NCBI GenBank assembly: GCA_021780095.1
Contig: JAJXZK010000276.1
Coordinates: 1 to 23,155 of the forward strand
Length of the DNA stretch: 23,155 nucleotides
Origin: Acidobacteriota bacterium
GTDB lineage: Bacteria > Acidobacteriota > Terriglobia > Terriglobales > Acidobacteriaceae
Direction of reading: 5' to 3'
The position numbers were made by a program, and so were the translations under genes. Under the pieces are notes generated by a model, which had not been told where the DNA came from, made no database searches, and saw only the letters and a program-made list of their open reading frames with translations. Shown piece after piece: positions 6,495 through 13,594 of this stretch (the stretch's first letter is position 1; every line of letters begins with the position of its first letter).

Positions 6495-8585
6495 CTATTT
6501 CGTTTTGGCATAGTTGTGAAGCTGCGGACCAATCAGGTTCGAATATCTGTAGTTCTCGCGCCCGTCGGCGTCGATCGTCCAAAACATCGCCCCAATCATA
6601 TCCGGATATCCGCCGCGCTGATGCAGTTTGTAGGTAGCGCCCTCAGGGGTTTTACCGGTGATGATATAGCTCATCGACTGGCTTACAACCGCCGGTGTTG
6701 TGTACCCAGTAAGGAAGCCAACTGCGACCTTGTTCGCGGGCAGTCCTGGAAAAAACTGCCGCGGATTGCCTCCTACATTGAAGCCGCGCAACAGCAGCTC
6801 GGTCATGGCGGCGTGATAGTCGATCGAGTGGGACTGATAGATTTCTCCATCCAGGCCTTGTAGTGGGGGCGTGTTGTAATCCTGCACGTCAACGAAGGAA
6901 AGAATGTCTCGCAGTCCGGCGACCAGCGGAAGATACGATCCAAATTGGCCGCCATAGCTGGGATAACCGCCAGGAATCTGTGTTCCCTCGGGTACCAGGC
7001 TGATCATGAACTTGGGTCCGAAATGATCGTGCAGCTTGCGCAGGCCCGCAATCAAATTCACGACAGAAGGCGTGATTGGATGTTTAAAGTCCGTGTCTCC
7101 CGGTGCCAGCGCCAAGGATGGCGATTCGAAGTCGATGTCAACTCCATCAAAGCCGTACTCGGAAACGATGCTGGTTAGGGAGGAGACAAAATTCGGAATG
7201 TCGTGCGGGTCGTCCATCTTGAAATACTTACCCCCGCCGCCCAACGAGAGCATGACCTTCTTGCGCTGACTCTTGAGATAGGCGATGTCAGTTTTCAGTT
7301 GGTCAGGTGTAATGCCGACGGGCGGACGAAATTCGAGTGTACCTTCCGCTGCGTTTGGATCAGGCGGAGCAAAAGCCACGATAATGACATCCCATTGCGG
7401 CGAGACATCACGCAGAGGGAATGCTACGCCACCGCTGAACCTGGAGCCAGTCCAATATCCGATTAATGCATGACCATTCGCCGATTCATTCGATGGAAAC
7501 GGAACGACTGGGGGTTCGGCGTTGGCGACTGCGCGAAGCCTGCGATTGCGACATGGTTGGGCCGGTTCAGAGAGTGCATGCGAATCCGGGAAGCTGAAAC
7601 GCTGGCCAGCATCCGCGGCGGTTCCCGTATACCAGTGCAAGGTAGCTACATTCGCAAGGTGATAGGTGAAGCCTGCAGTGTGGGCGGCATACGGCGCCGA
7701 AACCGGAAAGCTGTTCTTAGGATTCGTGTTGGTTGGTTCCAGAAGAAAATAATTGGAACCGATGCCTGAACCGGCGCAGTCACGATCTCCTCCAGGAAGC
7801 AGCCATGCGGGGAAGAAGTTTCCGGAGGCGGAGTCCGTGCGGAAATATGTCTGCGGATCATGCAGTGGGTCGTTGATAAATTCCGCCAATTGCTGGGTGA
7901 GCGGTTGGATGTCGCGGTCTTCGACAATCGCCGGCGCGGCTTGGAGATACGACCCAAGCACAAATGAGTTTCCTGTCGCCGCGTCGACACCGTGCATTCC
8001 CCAGGAGCAGCACACAGTGGCGTCGCTATCGGTGTAGTAGGTAGTGTTGCGCGTCACTGCGATGACGAGCTTTCCATCTTGCCGTGGAATCTGCTGAAAG
8101 ATTTGCTTCTCGACGAACAGGACATCCACCACGGCAAAGGTCGTCCCTGTTTTCTTCGAATGCAGAATGTAGCCGTAACCGGGAGGGATGGCGATAGTGA
8201 GTGGCTTGATGTCCGGCTTGCCCAAGTAGGTATGTCCGCTTGGATTCGACGGAAATGTGGCGTGCAGCAATCCGTCCGCATATTGCGTTTTGCTGCCATG
8301 CGCAAACCTAAATTGAGTGAAGATGGGGGATTTCAGAATCCGTGACACATCCGTGGTTGCATCCATTTGCGCGGGCTTCGCACCCCCGAATGTGAGATGG
8401 ATGGGAACCAGCACCGTGGGGATGGTCGTCGTTCCGGTGGTGGCAGGGTCGCGGCCGGCCAGCGTATACGAACTTCCGCCGATCACTCGTGTGAACGTGG
8501 GCACGGTGCCTTGCGCATGCGAGCGGCGAAGCGGCAGGAAGAAGAGAAGAAGCAGGCAGAGAATCTTGATTCGAATATCCAGCAT
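6495..8585 (-). CDS. Secreted GH18 chitinase-like enzyme with unknown N-terminal module
   Basis: The 696-residue product begins with a signal peptide (IKILCLLLLFFLPLRRSHAQ, cleavage near residue 25). The C-terminal part, from about 365, is a GH18 barrel: MLSLGGGGKY is the SxGG strand and DGVDIDFE at 480-487 is the DxxDxDxE motif with catalytic Glu487. VQDYNTPP and AMFWTIDADG fit later strands. GH18 enzymes cleave chitin or related GlcNAc polymers by substrate-assisted catalysis. Residues 30-340 form a separate module beginning TLAGRDPATTGTTTIPTVLVP, a pattern I associate with secreted Acidobacteriota proteins of unknown function. It contains LTQQLAEFINDP (229-240), which looks like a metallopeptidase helix with the HE replaced by QQ. 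AAGG six bases before the ATG supports the start. The GH5 gene follows in the same direction. Confidence 0.85.
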   Translation of the reverse strand: MLDIRIKILCLLLLFFLPLRRSHAQGTVPTFTRVIGGSSYTLAGRDPATTGTTTIPTVLVPIHLTFGGAKPAQMDATTDVSRILKSPIFTQFRFAHGSKTQYADGLLHATFPSNPSGHTYLGKPDIKPLTIAIPPGYGYILHSKKTGTTFAVVDVLFVEKQIFQQIPRQDGKLVIAVTRNTTYYTDSDATVCCSWGMHGVDAATGNSFVLGSYLQAAPAIVEDRDIQPLTQQLAEFINDPLHDPQTYFRTDSASGNFFPAWLLPGGDRDCAGSGIGSNYFLLEPTNTNPKNSFPVSAPYAAHTAGFTYHLANVATLHWYTGTAADAGQRFSFPDSHALSEPAQPCRNRRLRAVANAEPPVVPFPSNESANGHALIGYWTGSRFSGGVAFPLRDVSPQWDVIIVAFAPPDPNAAEGTLEFRPPVGITPDQLKTDIAYLKSQRKKVMLSLGGGGKYFKMDDPHDIPNFVSSLTSIVSEYGFDGVDIDFESPSLALAPGDTDFKHPITPSVVNLIAGLRKLHDHFGPKFMISLVPEGTQIPGGYPSYGGQFGSYLPLVAGLRDILSFVDVQDYNTPPLQGLDGEIYQSHSIDYHAAMTELLLRGFNVGGNPRQFFPGLPANKVAVGFLTGYTTPAVVSQSMSYIITGKTPEGATYKLHQRGGYPDMIGAMFWTIDADGRENYRYSNLIGPQLHNYAKTK

Positions 8586-8709
8586 GGTCGACCTTCAGAG
8601 AGGAAATGGATACCGCGCGTGTAGCTGCATTCTTTCACAACTGTCGAAACGTACTGTTCAGAATACGCTCGCCTGGCATAGAGTGAGCGCTGATCCGGAA
8701 CAGCCGTAG

Positions 8710-8747
8710 CCGGAGACGATGTGTCTTCGGCGGGCTTGGAAGGCCCG
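8710..8747 (+). other. Two adjacent stem-loops upstream of the GH18 gene
   Basis: CCGGAGAC (8710-8717) pairs with GTCTTCGG (8723-8730) around GATGT. Immediately afterwards CGGGCTT (8731-8737) pairs with AGGCCCG (8741-8747) around GGA. Each stem contains one G-T pair that works only in a plus-strand RNA. Neither is followed by a T-run. They lie between the GH18 start (8585) and the stop of the small membrane gene (8856), in a 270-base gap that otherwise shows no gene. Confidence 0.3.
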
Positions 8748-8855
8748 TGTCCGGATAAACTGCGATTTTCTAGGACGATTATGAGAAATCCTTCGGAATG
8801 TATGGCGATTCCTGGACCCATCCCGAAGTTCCAGGTTCTCTCCTTCTTTCGGTTA

Positions 8856-9170
8856 CTACGACCGCGACCGTACTTTTCCGAAATGGATTGACAGCATGAC
8901 AGACATCATCAGGACGCCCAAGCCGACCAGAATCCAGCCAAGGAAGGCGGCGCCTCCACGAGGATGGAAGAACCAAAGAAGGGTTGCCCCGACCGCCAGG
9001 TTGGCATAGCCCCATAGCGCATTGATGAGCGGCGATGACTCGCCTACTCCCGGCGGACTCGCGAAGGGAGACTGAAAGCGATGGCCGCTGACACCCTGGA
9101 CGAAATGTGGAACTCCATTGGCGAGAAATAACCCCCCAAGAAACTCGAGCAGGTAGAAGTTCCACGGCAT
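8856..9170 (-). CDS. Small integral membrane protein of unknown function
   Basis: The 104-residue protein has about three hydrophobic segments: FYLLEFLGGLFLANGVPHF, LINALWGYANLAVGATLLWF and AAFLGWILVGLGVLMMSVML. Between the first two is a conserved-looking polar loop, HRFQSPFASPPGVGESSP. I recognise this style of small membrane protein from several bacterial genomes but know no assigned role. The open frame extends to 9212, but AAGGA at 9179-9183 sits eight bases before the ATG at 9170, so that start is preferred. It is divergent from lacI and co-directional with GH18, although the 270-base gap argues against tight coupling. Confidence 0.75.
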   Translation of the reverse strand: MPWNFYLLEFLGGLFLANGVPHFVQGVSGHRFQSPFASPPGVGESSPLINALWGYANLAVGATLLWFFHPRGGAAFLGWILVGLGVLMMSVMLSIHFGKVRSRS

Positions 9171-9357
9171 GGCAAACGTCCTTTCAACCTGGGCGGAATT
9201 GATCCTGGTCATAACGGCCGACCGAAACTTGCCTCGATCCTAGCGTGATTATTCTTCGCCCTGGGGCCTCTTGGCAATTTCATCCGGCAGCCTTCCGCGC
9301 CTCGGTGACGTCTCATTGCCGAGGGCAACAAGGGGTATAACCTCTGCAACCCAGGAA

Positions 9358-9445
9358 TTCCTGCGCCTGTAAGAGTTAAAAATCTTTCTTATTGAATCGT
9401 TTGAAAGATATTGTATTTTATAGACACTGATTTCAGGCGCAGGAA
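9358..9445. repeat. Widely spaced 12-bp inverted repeat flanking the lacI promoter
   Basis: TTCCTGCGCCTG (9358-9369) and CAGGCGCAGGAA (9434-9445) are perfect reverse complements separated by 64 bases. Two more flanking positions on the outer and inner sides partly match. Centre-to-centre distance is 76 bases, about seven helical turns. The candidate lacI promoter and operator lie between them. This fits two recognition sites for one protein, perhaps with looping. Confidence 0.55.
9392..9419 (+). promoter_or_regulatory. Candidate lacI promoter with overlapping operator
   Basis: TTGAAT (9392-9397) and TATTTT (9414-9419) are 16 bases apart and would start transcription near 9426, giving a leader of about 165 bases. 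The -35 region is inside TTGAATCGTTTGAA (9392-9405), a near-palindrome with a central CG as in LacI-family operators. Its 12-base core GAATCGTTTGAA recurs, inverted, before the GH2 gene. Binding there would block the promoter, so autorepression is likely. Confidence 0.5.
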
Positions 9446-9591
9446 ATCGGTCTCTTTCAGAACGGGCAAATTATAGATTGTTTGATGACTTTGACGGCGT
9501 ATCGATGTCAGCCTGACCCAGTCTTCTGCTCGAGACGGTCGCAGAATGGATCGGTGCAGGTAGAGATATTTTCTGGATACGCAAGTGATGT

Positions 9592-10713
9592 ATGGCGATG
9601 CGAAAAGACGGCCAAAATAATTTCTCGCGGACCACTCTGGCGGATGTCGCACGCGAAAGTGGATTTTCTCCCTCAACGATCTCGATCGTTCTGAATGAAG
9701 CCCCCATTTCAAAATATGTGGCGGCCAAGACCAAGGAACATATTCGCGCGGTTGCCAAGCGTCTGGATTATCGACCCGATGCGTTCGGACGATCGCTGCG
9801 TAAACGGCGCAGTCACACTATCGGGGTAATGATTTTTGATATCTCCGACCCCTTTTGCACCCTGATCCTGCAGGGCATCGAAAAAAATCTTCACCCCACG
9901 GAGTTCCTGCCCTTCATCGTGGATGCGCATAACCAGCGCGAGCAGTTCGAACGCTACCTGGCGATGCTGTTGGAATACCGGGTGGAGGGCTTGATCGTCG
10001 TGGCGAACTGGTTGTTCATCGACATTGAAACGCTGTCGGAATTGGAGCGGCATCGAGTGCCGACCGTTTTAGTCGGATCGGAGATGCGCAGCGGCCCGCT
10101 CGGTTCTGTTCTGGTGAACAATGAACAAGGCGGCTATCTTGCGCTGCAGCACCTGTATTTACTGGGACACAGGAAGATTGCTTTTATTCGCGGACCTCGC
10201 CCGCTGTGGGATAGTAGTCGTCGTTGGGATGGGGTGCTTCGATTTGCCGCCGAGGTCGGACTGAAAATGCCTAAAAAGTGGATTGTGGAATTGACAGGTT
10301 CATCTGAGTCCAACTCTAGCTTTGAGGAAGGTCGATCGCTGACCCGCGCAATGCTGGAGCAGGACCCAGGGTTTACCGCGCTCATGGCTTTTGACGATCT
10401 CACCGCTTTTGGCGCGGTTCGGGCATTGCGCAATTTCGGCCGGCGGGTTCCGGAAGACTGCTCCGTTTTGGGTTTTGACGATGTCCCTTATGCAGCGCTC
10501 TTCAACCCGAGTCTCTCTACGGTACGGCAACCGATGGAGCGAATGGGATCGATCGCTGTCGAACGGATACTCGATGAAATTCAGCAGGGTGGAGAACTCA
10601 GTCAGGGCAGGGGTCGGGTCGACCTGTTGCCGCCGGAAGTCGTGCAGCGCGAATCGACCGCCGCCCGCCGCCCCAATGGCAAAGTTTCGCCCAAAAAAGC
10701 TGAAAACGCGTAA
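9592..10713 (+). CDS. LacI-family transcriptional regulator
   Basis: The 373-residue protein has the family layout. The N-terminal helix-turn-helix TLADVARESGFSPSTISIVLN (about 15-35) is followed by a hinge region ending YRPDAFGRSLRKRRSHTIGV (60-79). A periplasmic-binding-protein-like sugar-binding domain follows (about 76-345), with VNNEQGGYLALQHL and a typical late segment, PEDCSVLGFDDVPYA. Such proteins bind operator DNA as dimers and release or tighten on binding a sugar. The ATG at 9592 has only a weak ribosome site; an ATG two codons later (9598) is possible. The promoter of the GH2 gene begins six bases after its stop, so the regulator and the hydrolases are probably transcribed separately. 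The likely targets are itself, the GH2 operon and perhaps GH5. The effector is unknown but plausibly a chitosan- or glucosamine-derived sugar. Confidence 0.93.
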   Translation: MAMRKDGQNNFSRTTLADVARESGFSPSTISIVLNEAPISKYVAAKTKEHIRAVAKRLDYRPDAFGRSLRKRRSHTIGVMIFDISDPFCTLILQGIEKNLHPTEFLPFIVDAHNQREQFERYLAMLLEYRVEGLIVVANWLFIDIETLSELERHRVPTVLVGSEMRSGPLGSVLVNNEQGGYLALQHLYLLGHRKIAFIRGPRPLWDSSRRWDGVLRFAAEVGLKMPKKWIVELTGSSESNSSFEEGRSLTRAMLEQDPGFTALMAFDDLTAFGAVRALRNFGRRVPEDCSVLGFDDVPYAALFNPSLSTVRQPMERMGSIAVERILDEIQQGGELSQGRGRVDLLPPEVVQRESTAARRPNGKVSPKKAENA

Positions 10714-10718
10714 AAGCC

Positions 10719-10747
10719 TTGACAGAGTCATCGGAAATGCTTAGAAA
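10719..10747 (+). promoter_or_regulatory. Promoter of the GH2-discoidin operon
   Basis: A perfect TTGACA (10719-10724) is followed after exactly 17 bases by TAGAAA (10742-10747), four of six matches to TATAAT. Transcription should begin around 10754, at the edge of the operator at 10756-10767. The leader to the GH2 ATG is about 95 bases. Confidence 0.6.
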
Positions 10748-10755
10748 GACTCATA

Positions 10756-10767
10756 TTCAAACGATTC
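10756..10767. promoter_or_regulatory. Operator copy for the LacI-family regulator
   Basis: TTCAAACGATTC is the exact reverse complement of GAATCGTTTGAA found over the lacI promoter (9394-9405). It has the central CG of LacI-family operators and is roughly palindromic. Its place at about +2 to +14 of the GH2 promoter suits repression by blocking initiation. Assignment to this regulator is inference from proximity and the shared sequence. Confidence 0.55.
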
Positions 10768-10832
10768 TATATTCGCAGGCAGCAAATGTCGCACCCAGCC
10801 AGCGGCCACACGATTCGGTGGAAGATCTATCC

Positions 10833-10837
10833 GGAGG
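10833..10837 (+). promoter_or_regulatory. Ribosome binding site fixing the GH2 start
   Basis: GGAGG lies ten bases before the ATG at 10848. The frame is open upstream to a TTG at 10719, but that codon is part of the -35 hexamer, so the upstream codons cannot be translated from this promoter. Confidence 0.7.
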
Positions 10838-10847
10838 ACTCCTTGCA

Positions 10848-13541
10848 ATGAAACTTCGTCTGGAAGCACAATTCGTATTTCTAATCGCGGTTCTGGGTCT
10901 TGCCCACGCATTGCCTGGTTTCGCGCAAAGTGCAAGCAAAGCCCCGGACGCCAAGACCATTCCGCTCCGTGAGGGCTGGGAAATTCAGTCGGATTGCAAG
11001 ATCAAGGCGGACGGAGCCAAGCTGTCTTCGGCGGATTACCAACCGCAGGGTTGGATTAAGGCCACGGTGCCAACAACTGTCCTTGCCGCCCAGGTAGCTG
11101 CCGGTATCTACCCCGATCCTTATTACGGAATGAATATGCGCAAACTTCCCGGCAGCAATTACAAAATAGGCGCGGTATTTTCCAATATGCCGATGCCGCA
11201 GGATAGCCCCTACCGCTGTGCCTGGTGGTATCGCAAGCAAGTTCAGATCCCAGCTACTTCACGCGGCAAAACCACGTGGCTGCATTTTGGCGGAATTAAC
11301 TATCGCGCCAACGTGTGGGTAAACGGCCAGCTGGTGGCCAACGATCACCAGATTGCTGGAGCCTATCGCGTCTACAATCTCGACATCACCAAAGCCGTCA
11401 CTCCCGGCAAGGCGACGACGATTGCCGTCGAGACATTTGCTCCTGGCCCTGAAGATCTTGGCATTAACTGGGTCGACTGGAATCCCTCACCGCCAGACAA
11501 AGATATGGGCCTTTGGGGCCCCGTCAGTCTCGCAACGACCGGCCCGGTGGCGGTTCGCTATCCCTTCATCGCCACGCATTTTGAAGATGCCAGCCTGAAG
11601 ACCGCGGACATTACGGTGACCGCCGAGTTGCAAAATGCTACCGACCAGCCAGTGCAGGGAACGCTGATGGGCACTTTTGCTGGTCAGCGATTTCAGCAGC
11701 CTGTTCAGTTAAGCGCTGGCGAATCGAAAAGCGTCAGCTTTTCTCCCGAGCAGTTTCCGCAGTTGAAACTCAAGCATCCAGCTATCTGGTGGCCTGCGGA
11801 AATGGGTGCGCATCCGCTGGAAAGCTTGACTGTCCGCTTTGTTGCCGGCGGCCAGACTTCCGATACCGCTTCAGCTCGCGTCGGCATTCGCGAAGCGACT
11901 TCGGAATTAACCGCGAAGGGAGCGCGGCTGTTCCGGATCAACAGCAAGCCAATTCTGATTCGCGGCGGTGGATGGTCGCAGGACATGCTAATGCGCGAAG
12001 ATCACGAAAATCTGCCGCAACAAATTCGCATGGTGAAGGACATGCGTCTGAATACGATTCGTCAGGAAGCCAAACTGGAAGGTGACGAGTTCTATCGTTT
12101 GACCGATGAGAACGGCATCCTGGTGATGGCTGGTTGGTGCTGCTGCGACCAGTGGGAACACTGGAAAGATTGGACGCCTGAAAATCATCAGGTGGCGAAC
12201 GCATCTCTTCGGTCGCAGATGCTTCGGCTGCGGCATCATTCTTCGCTGATGGTTTGGTTGAATGGCAGCGACAATCCACCGCCAGCAGACGTTGAACAGG
12301 CGTATTGGAATGTTGAGAAAGCTACACAATGGCCGAATCCAACCATCTCCTCGGCTACCGCCAAGCCGACAACAGTCACTGGCCCCAGCGGCGTCAAAAT
12401 GTCGGGCCCATATAACTATGTTTCTCCTTCATATTGGTATGTCGATACCAAGCATGGCGGGGCCTTCTCTTTCAACACAGAAACCAGTCCCGGCCCAGCT
12501 ATTCCACAGCCAGACAGCCTGGTGAAATTTCTGCCTCCGCAAGACCGATGGCCCATTGGAGAAGTGTGGGGCTATCACGCGGGTGGCGGCGACTTTATGA
12601 ACGTCGACGTCTTCAACACGGCCATGCGTGCTACCTACGGCTGGCCCGACTCGATGGATGCGTATTCCAAGCTTGCGCAGACCATGACCTACGATGGCGA
12701 GCGGGCCATGTTTGAGGCCTACACAAGGAATAAGTACACATCTACCGGAGTGGTCCAGTGGATGTTGAACAATGCGTGGCCGTCTGTCATCTGGCATCTG
12801 TACGATTACTATCTGCAAACCGGCGGGGGATATTTCGGTACCAAGAAAGCCTGCGAGCCGCTGCACGTGCAGTATTCGTACGACGATCACAGCATTTATG
12901 CGGTTAGCAGTCTGCCAGTCGCGACCCCGTCGCTGCAGGTTCAGGCGGATGTCTACGATCTCGATCTGAAGCCGGTTTTCCATCAAACAAAGGCGGTGAA
13001 CCTGGCTGCGGACGGATCGGAACGCGTCCTAGATATTCCTGCCAATATTTTCCAGCCGGAGCAGTCAACACATTTTGTCCGTCTCGAAATGAAGAACGCA
13101 GCGGGCAAAATCGTCAGCCGGAATTTCTATTGGATTCCCTCCAGGCTCACCGTATTCGACTGGCCAAAGACGGAATATACGTACACTCCCGCGATCAGCT
13201 ACGCCAATATGCAGGCGCTGCGCACGTTGCCGAAGAGCCAGATCCGCGCCACTCTAACTTCCGCCAACCACACCTTGCATGTCCATCTTGAAAATCCATC
13301 GCATGCGCTGGCGTTTCAAGTGGAGGTCCGAGGCTTTACCGCCGATGGCAAACCGATTCTTCCTCTGCTCTGGAGCGATGATTTTGTGGAATTGATGCCC
13401 GGCGAGCATCGTGATTTGAGTGCCGAGCTTCCCAAAACAACGGCTGCCAATCAAGCCTCGGTCATCGTTAGTGGCTGGAATACGAACACGCTTACGTTAG
13501 GCGCGAAGCTCGCGGCTAACGTAAGCACGGGAGCAGAGTAA
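10848..13541 (+). CDS. Secreted GH2 exo-beta-D-glucosaminidase (CsxA-like)
   Basis: The 897-residue protein has a signal peptide (MKLRLEAQFVFLIAVLGLAH, cleavage after about residue 27, in GFAQS). The jelly-roll N-terminal domain includes WYRKQVQIP and LHFGGINYRANVWVNGQ, typical of GH2. The catalytic barrel carries WLNGSDNPPP, with Asp475 in place of the usual GH2 acid/base Glu, and FNTETSPGP with nucleophile Glu545. The S-D acid motif is the mark of the exo-beta-D-glucosaminidase branch; in the Amycolatopsis enzyme CsxA the pair is Asp469/Glu541, nearly the same spacing. Such enzymes release glucosamine from the non-reducing end of chitosan oligomers. Immunoglobulin-like domains follow to the C-terminus. 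A related mannosidase-type activity cannot be excluded. The discoidin gene starts 53 bases downstream and is probably co-transcribed. Confidence 0.87.
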   Translation: MKLRLEAQFVFLIAVLGLAHALPGFAQSASKAPDAKTIPLREGWEIQSDCKIKADGAKLSSADYQPQGWIKATVPTTVLAAQVAAGIYPDPYYGMNMRKLPGSNYKIGAVFSNMPMPQDSPYRCAWWYRKQVQIPATSRGKTTWLHFGGINYRANVWVNGQLVANDHQIAGAYRVYNLDITKAVTPGKATTIAVETFAPGPEDLGINWVDWNPSPPDKDMGLWGPVSLATTGPVAVRYPFIATHFEDASLKTADITVTAELQNATDQPVQGTLMGTFAGQRFQQPVQLSAGESKSVSFSPEQFPQLKLKHPAIWWPAEMGAHPLESLTVRFVAGGQTSDTASARVGIREATSELTAKGARLFRINSKPILIRGGGWSQDMLMREDHENLPQQIRMVKDMRLNTIRQEAKLEGDEFYRLTDENGILVMAGWCCCDQWEHWKDWTPENHQVANASLRSQMLRLRHHSSLMVWLNGSDNPPPADVEQAYWNVEKATQWPNPTISSATAKPTTVTGPSGVKMSGPYNYVSPSYWYVDTKHGGAFSFNTETSPGPAIPQPDSLVKFLPPQDRWPIGEVWGYHAGGGDFMNVDVFNTAMRATYGWPDSMDAYSKLAQTMTYDGERAMFEAYTRNKYTSTGVVQWMLNNAWPSVIWHLYDYYLQTGGGYFGTKKACEPLHVQYSYDDHSIYAVSSLPVATPSLQVQADVYDLDLKPVFHQTKAVNLAADGSERVLDIPANIFQPEQSTHFVRLEMKNAAGKIVSRNFYWIPSRLTVFDWPKTEYTYTPAISYANMQALRTLPKSQIRATLTSANHTLHVHLENPSHALAFQVEVRGFTADGKPILPLLWSDDFVELMPGEHRDLSAELPKTTAANQASVIVSGWNTNTLTLGAKLAANVSTGAE

Positions 13542-13594
13542 ATAGAACGCCGATATCAGTCATATACTTGTGCCCGTGACTGAGGAGGAACGTT

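Larger units (their letters stand above)
9171..9591. other. Divergent intergenic region between membrane gene and lacI
   Basis: About 420 bases with no gene. The part nearest lacI becomes AT-rich and holds a promoter and operator candidate at 9392-9419, bracketed by a 12-bp inverted repeat (9358-9369 and 9434-9445). The portion 9171-9357 shows nothing I can name, apart from the ribosome site of the membrane gene. Confidence 0.6.

Noticed and set aside
8640..8665. LacI-type half site (GAAACG) upstream of GH18
   Set aside because: The second half does not match, so it is not reported as an operator.
10719..10847. Upstream extension of the GH2 frame from a TTG codon
   Set aside because: The TTG belongs to the -35 hexamer, while the ATG at 10848 has GGAGG and is followed directly by a signal peptide.
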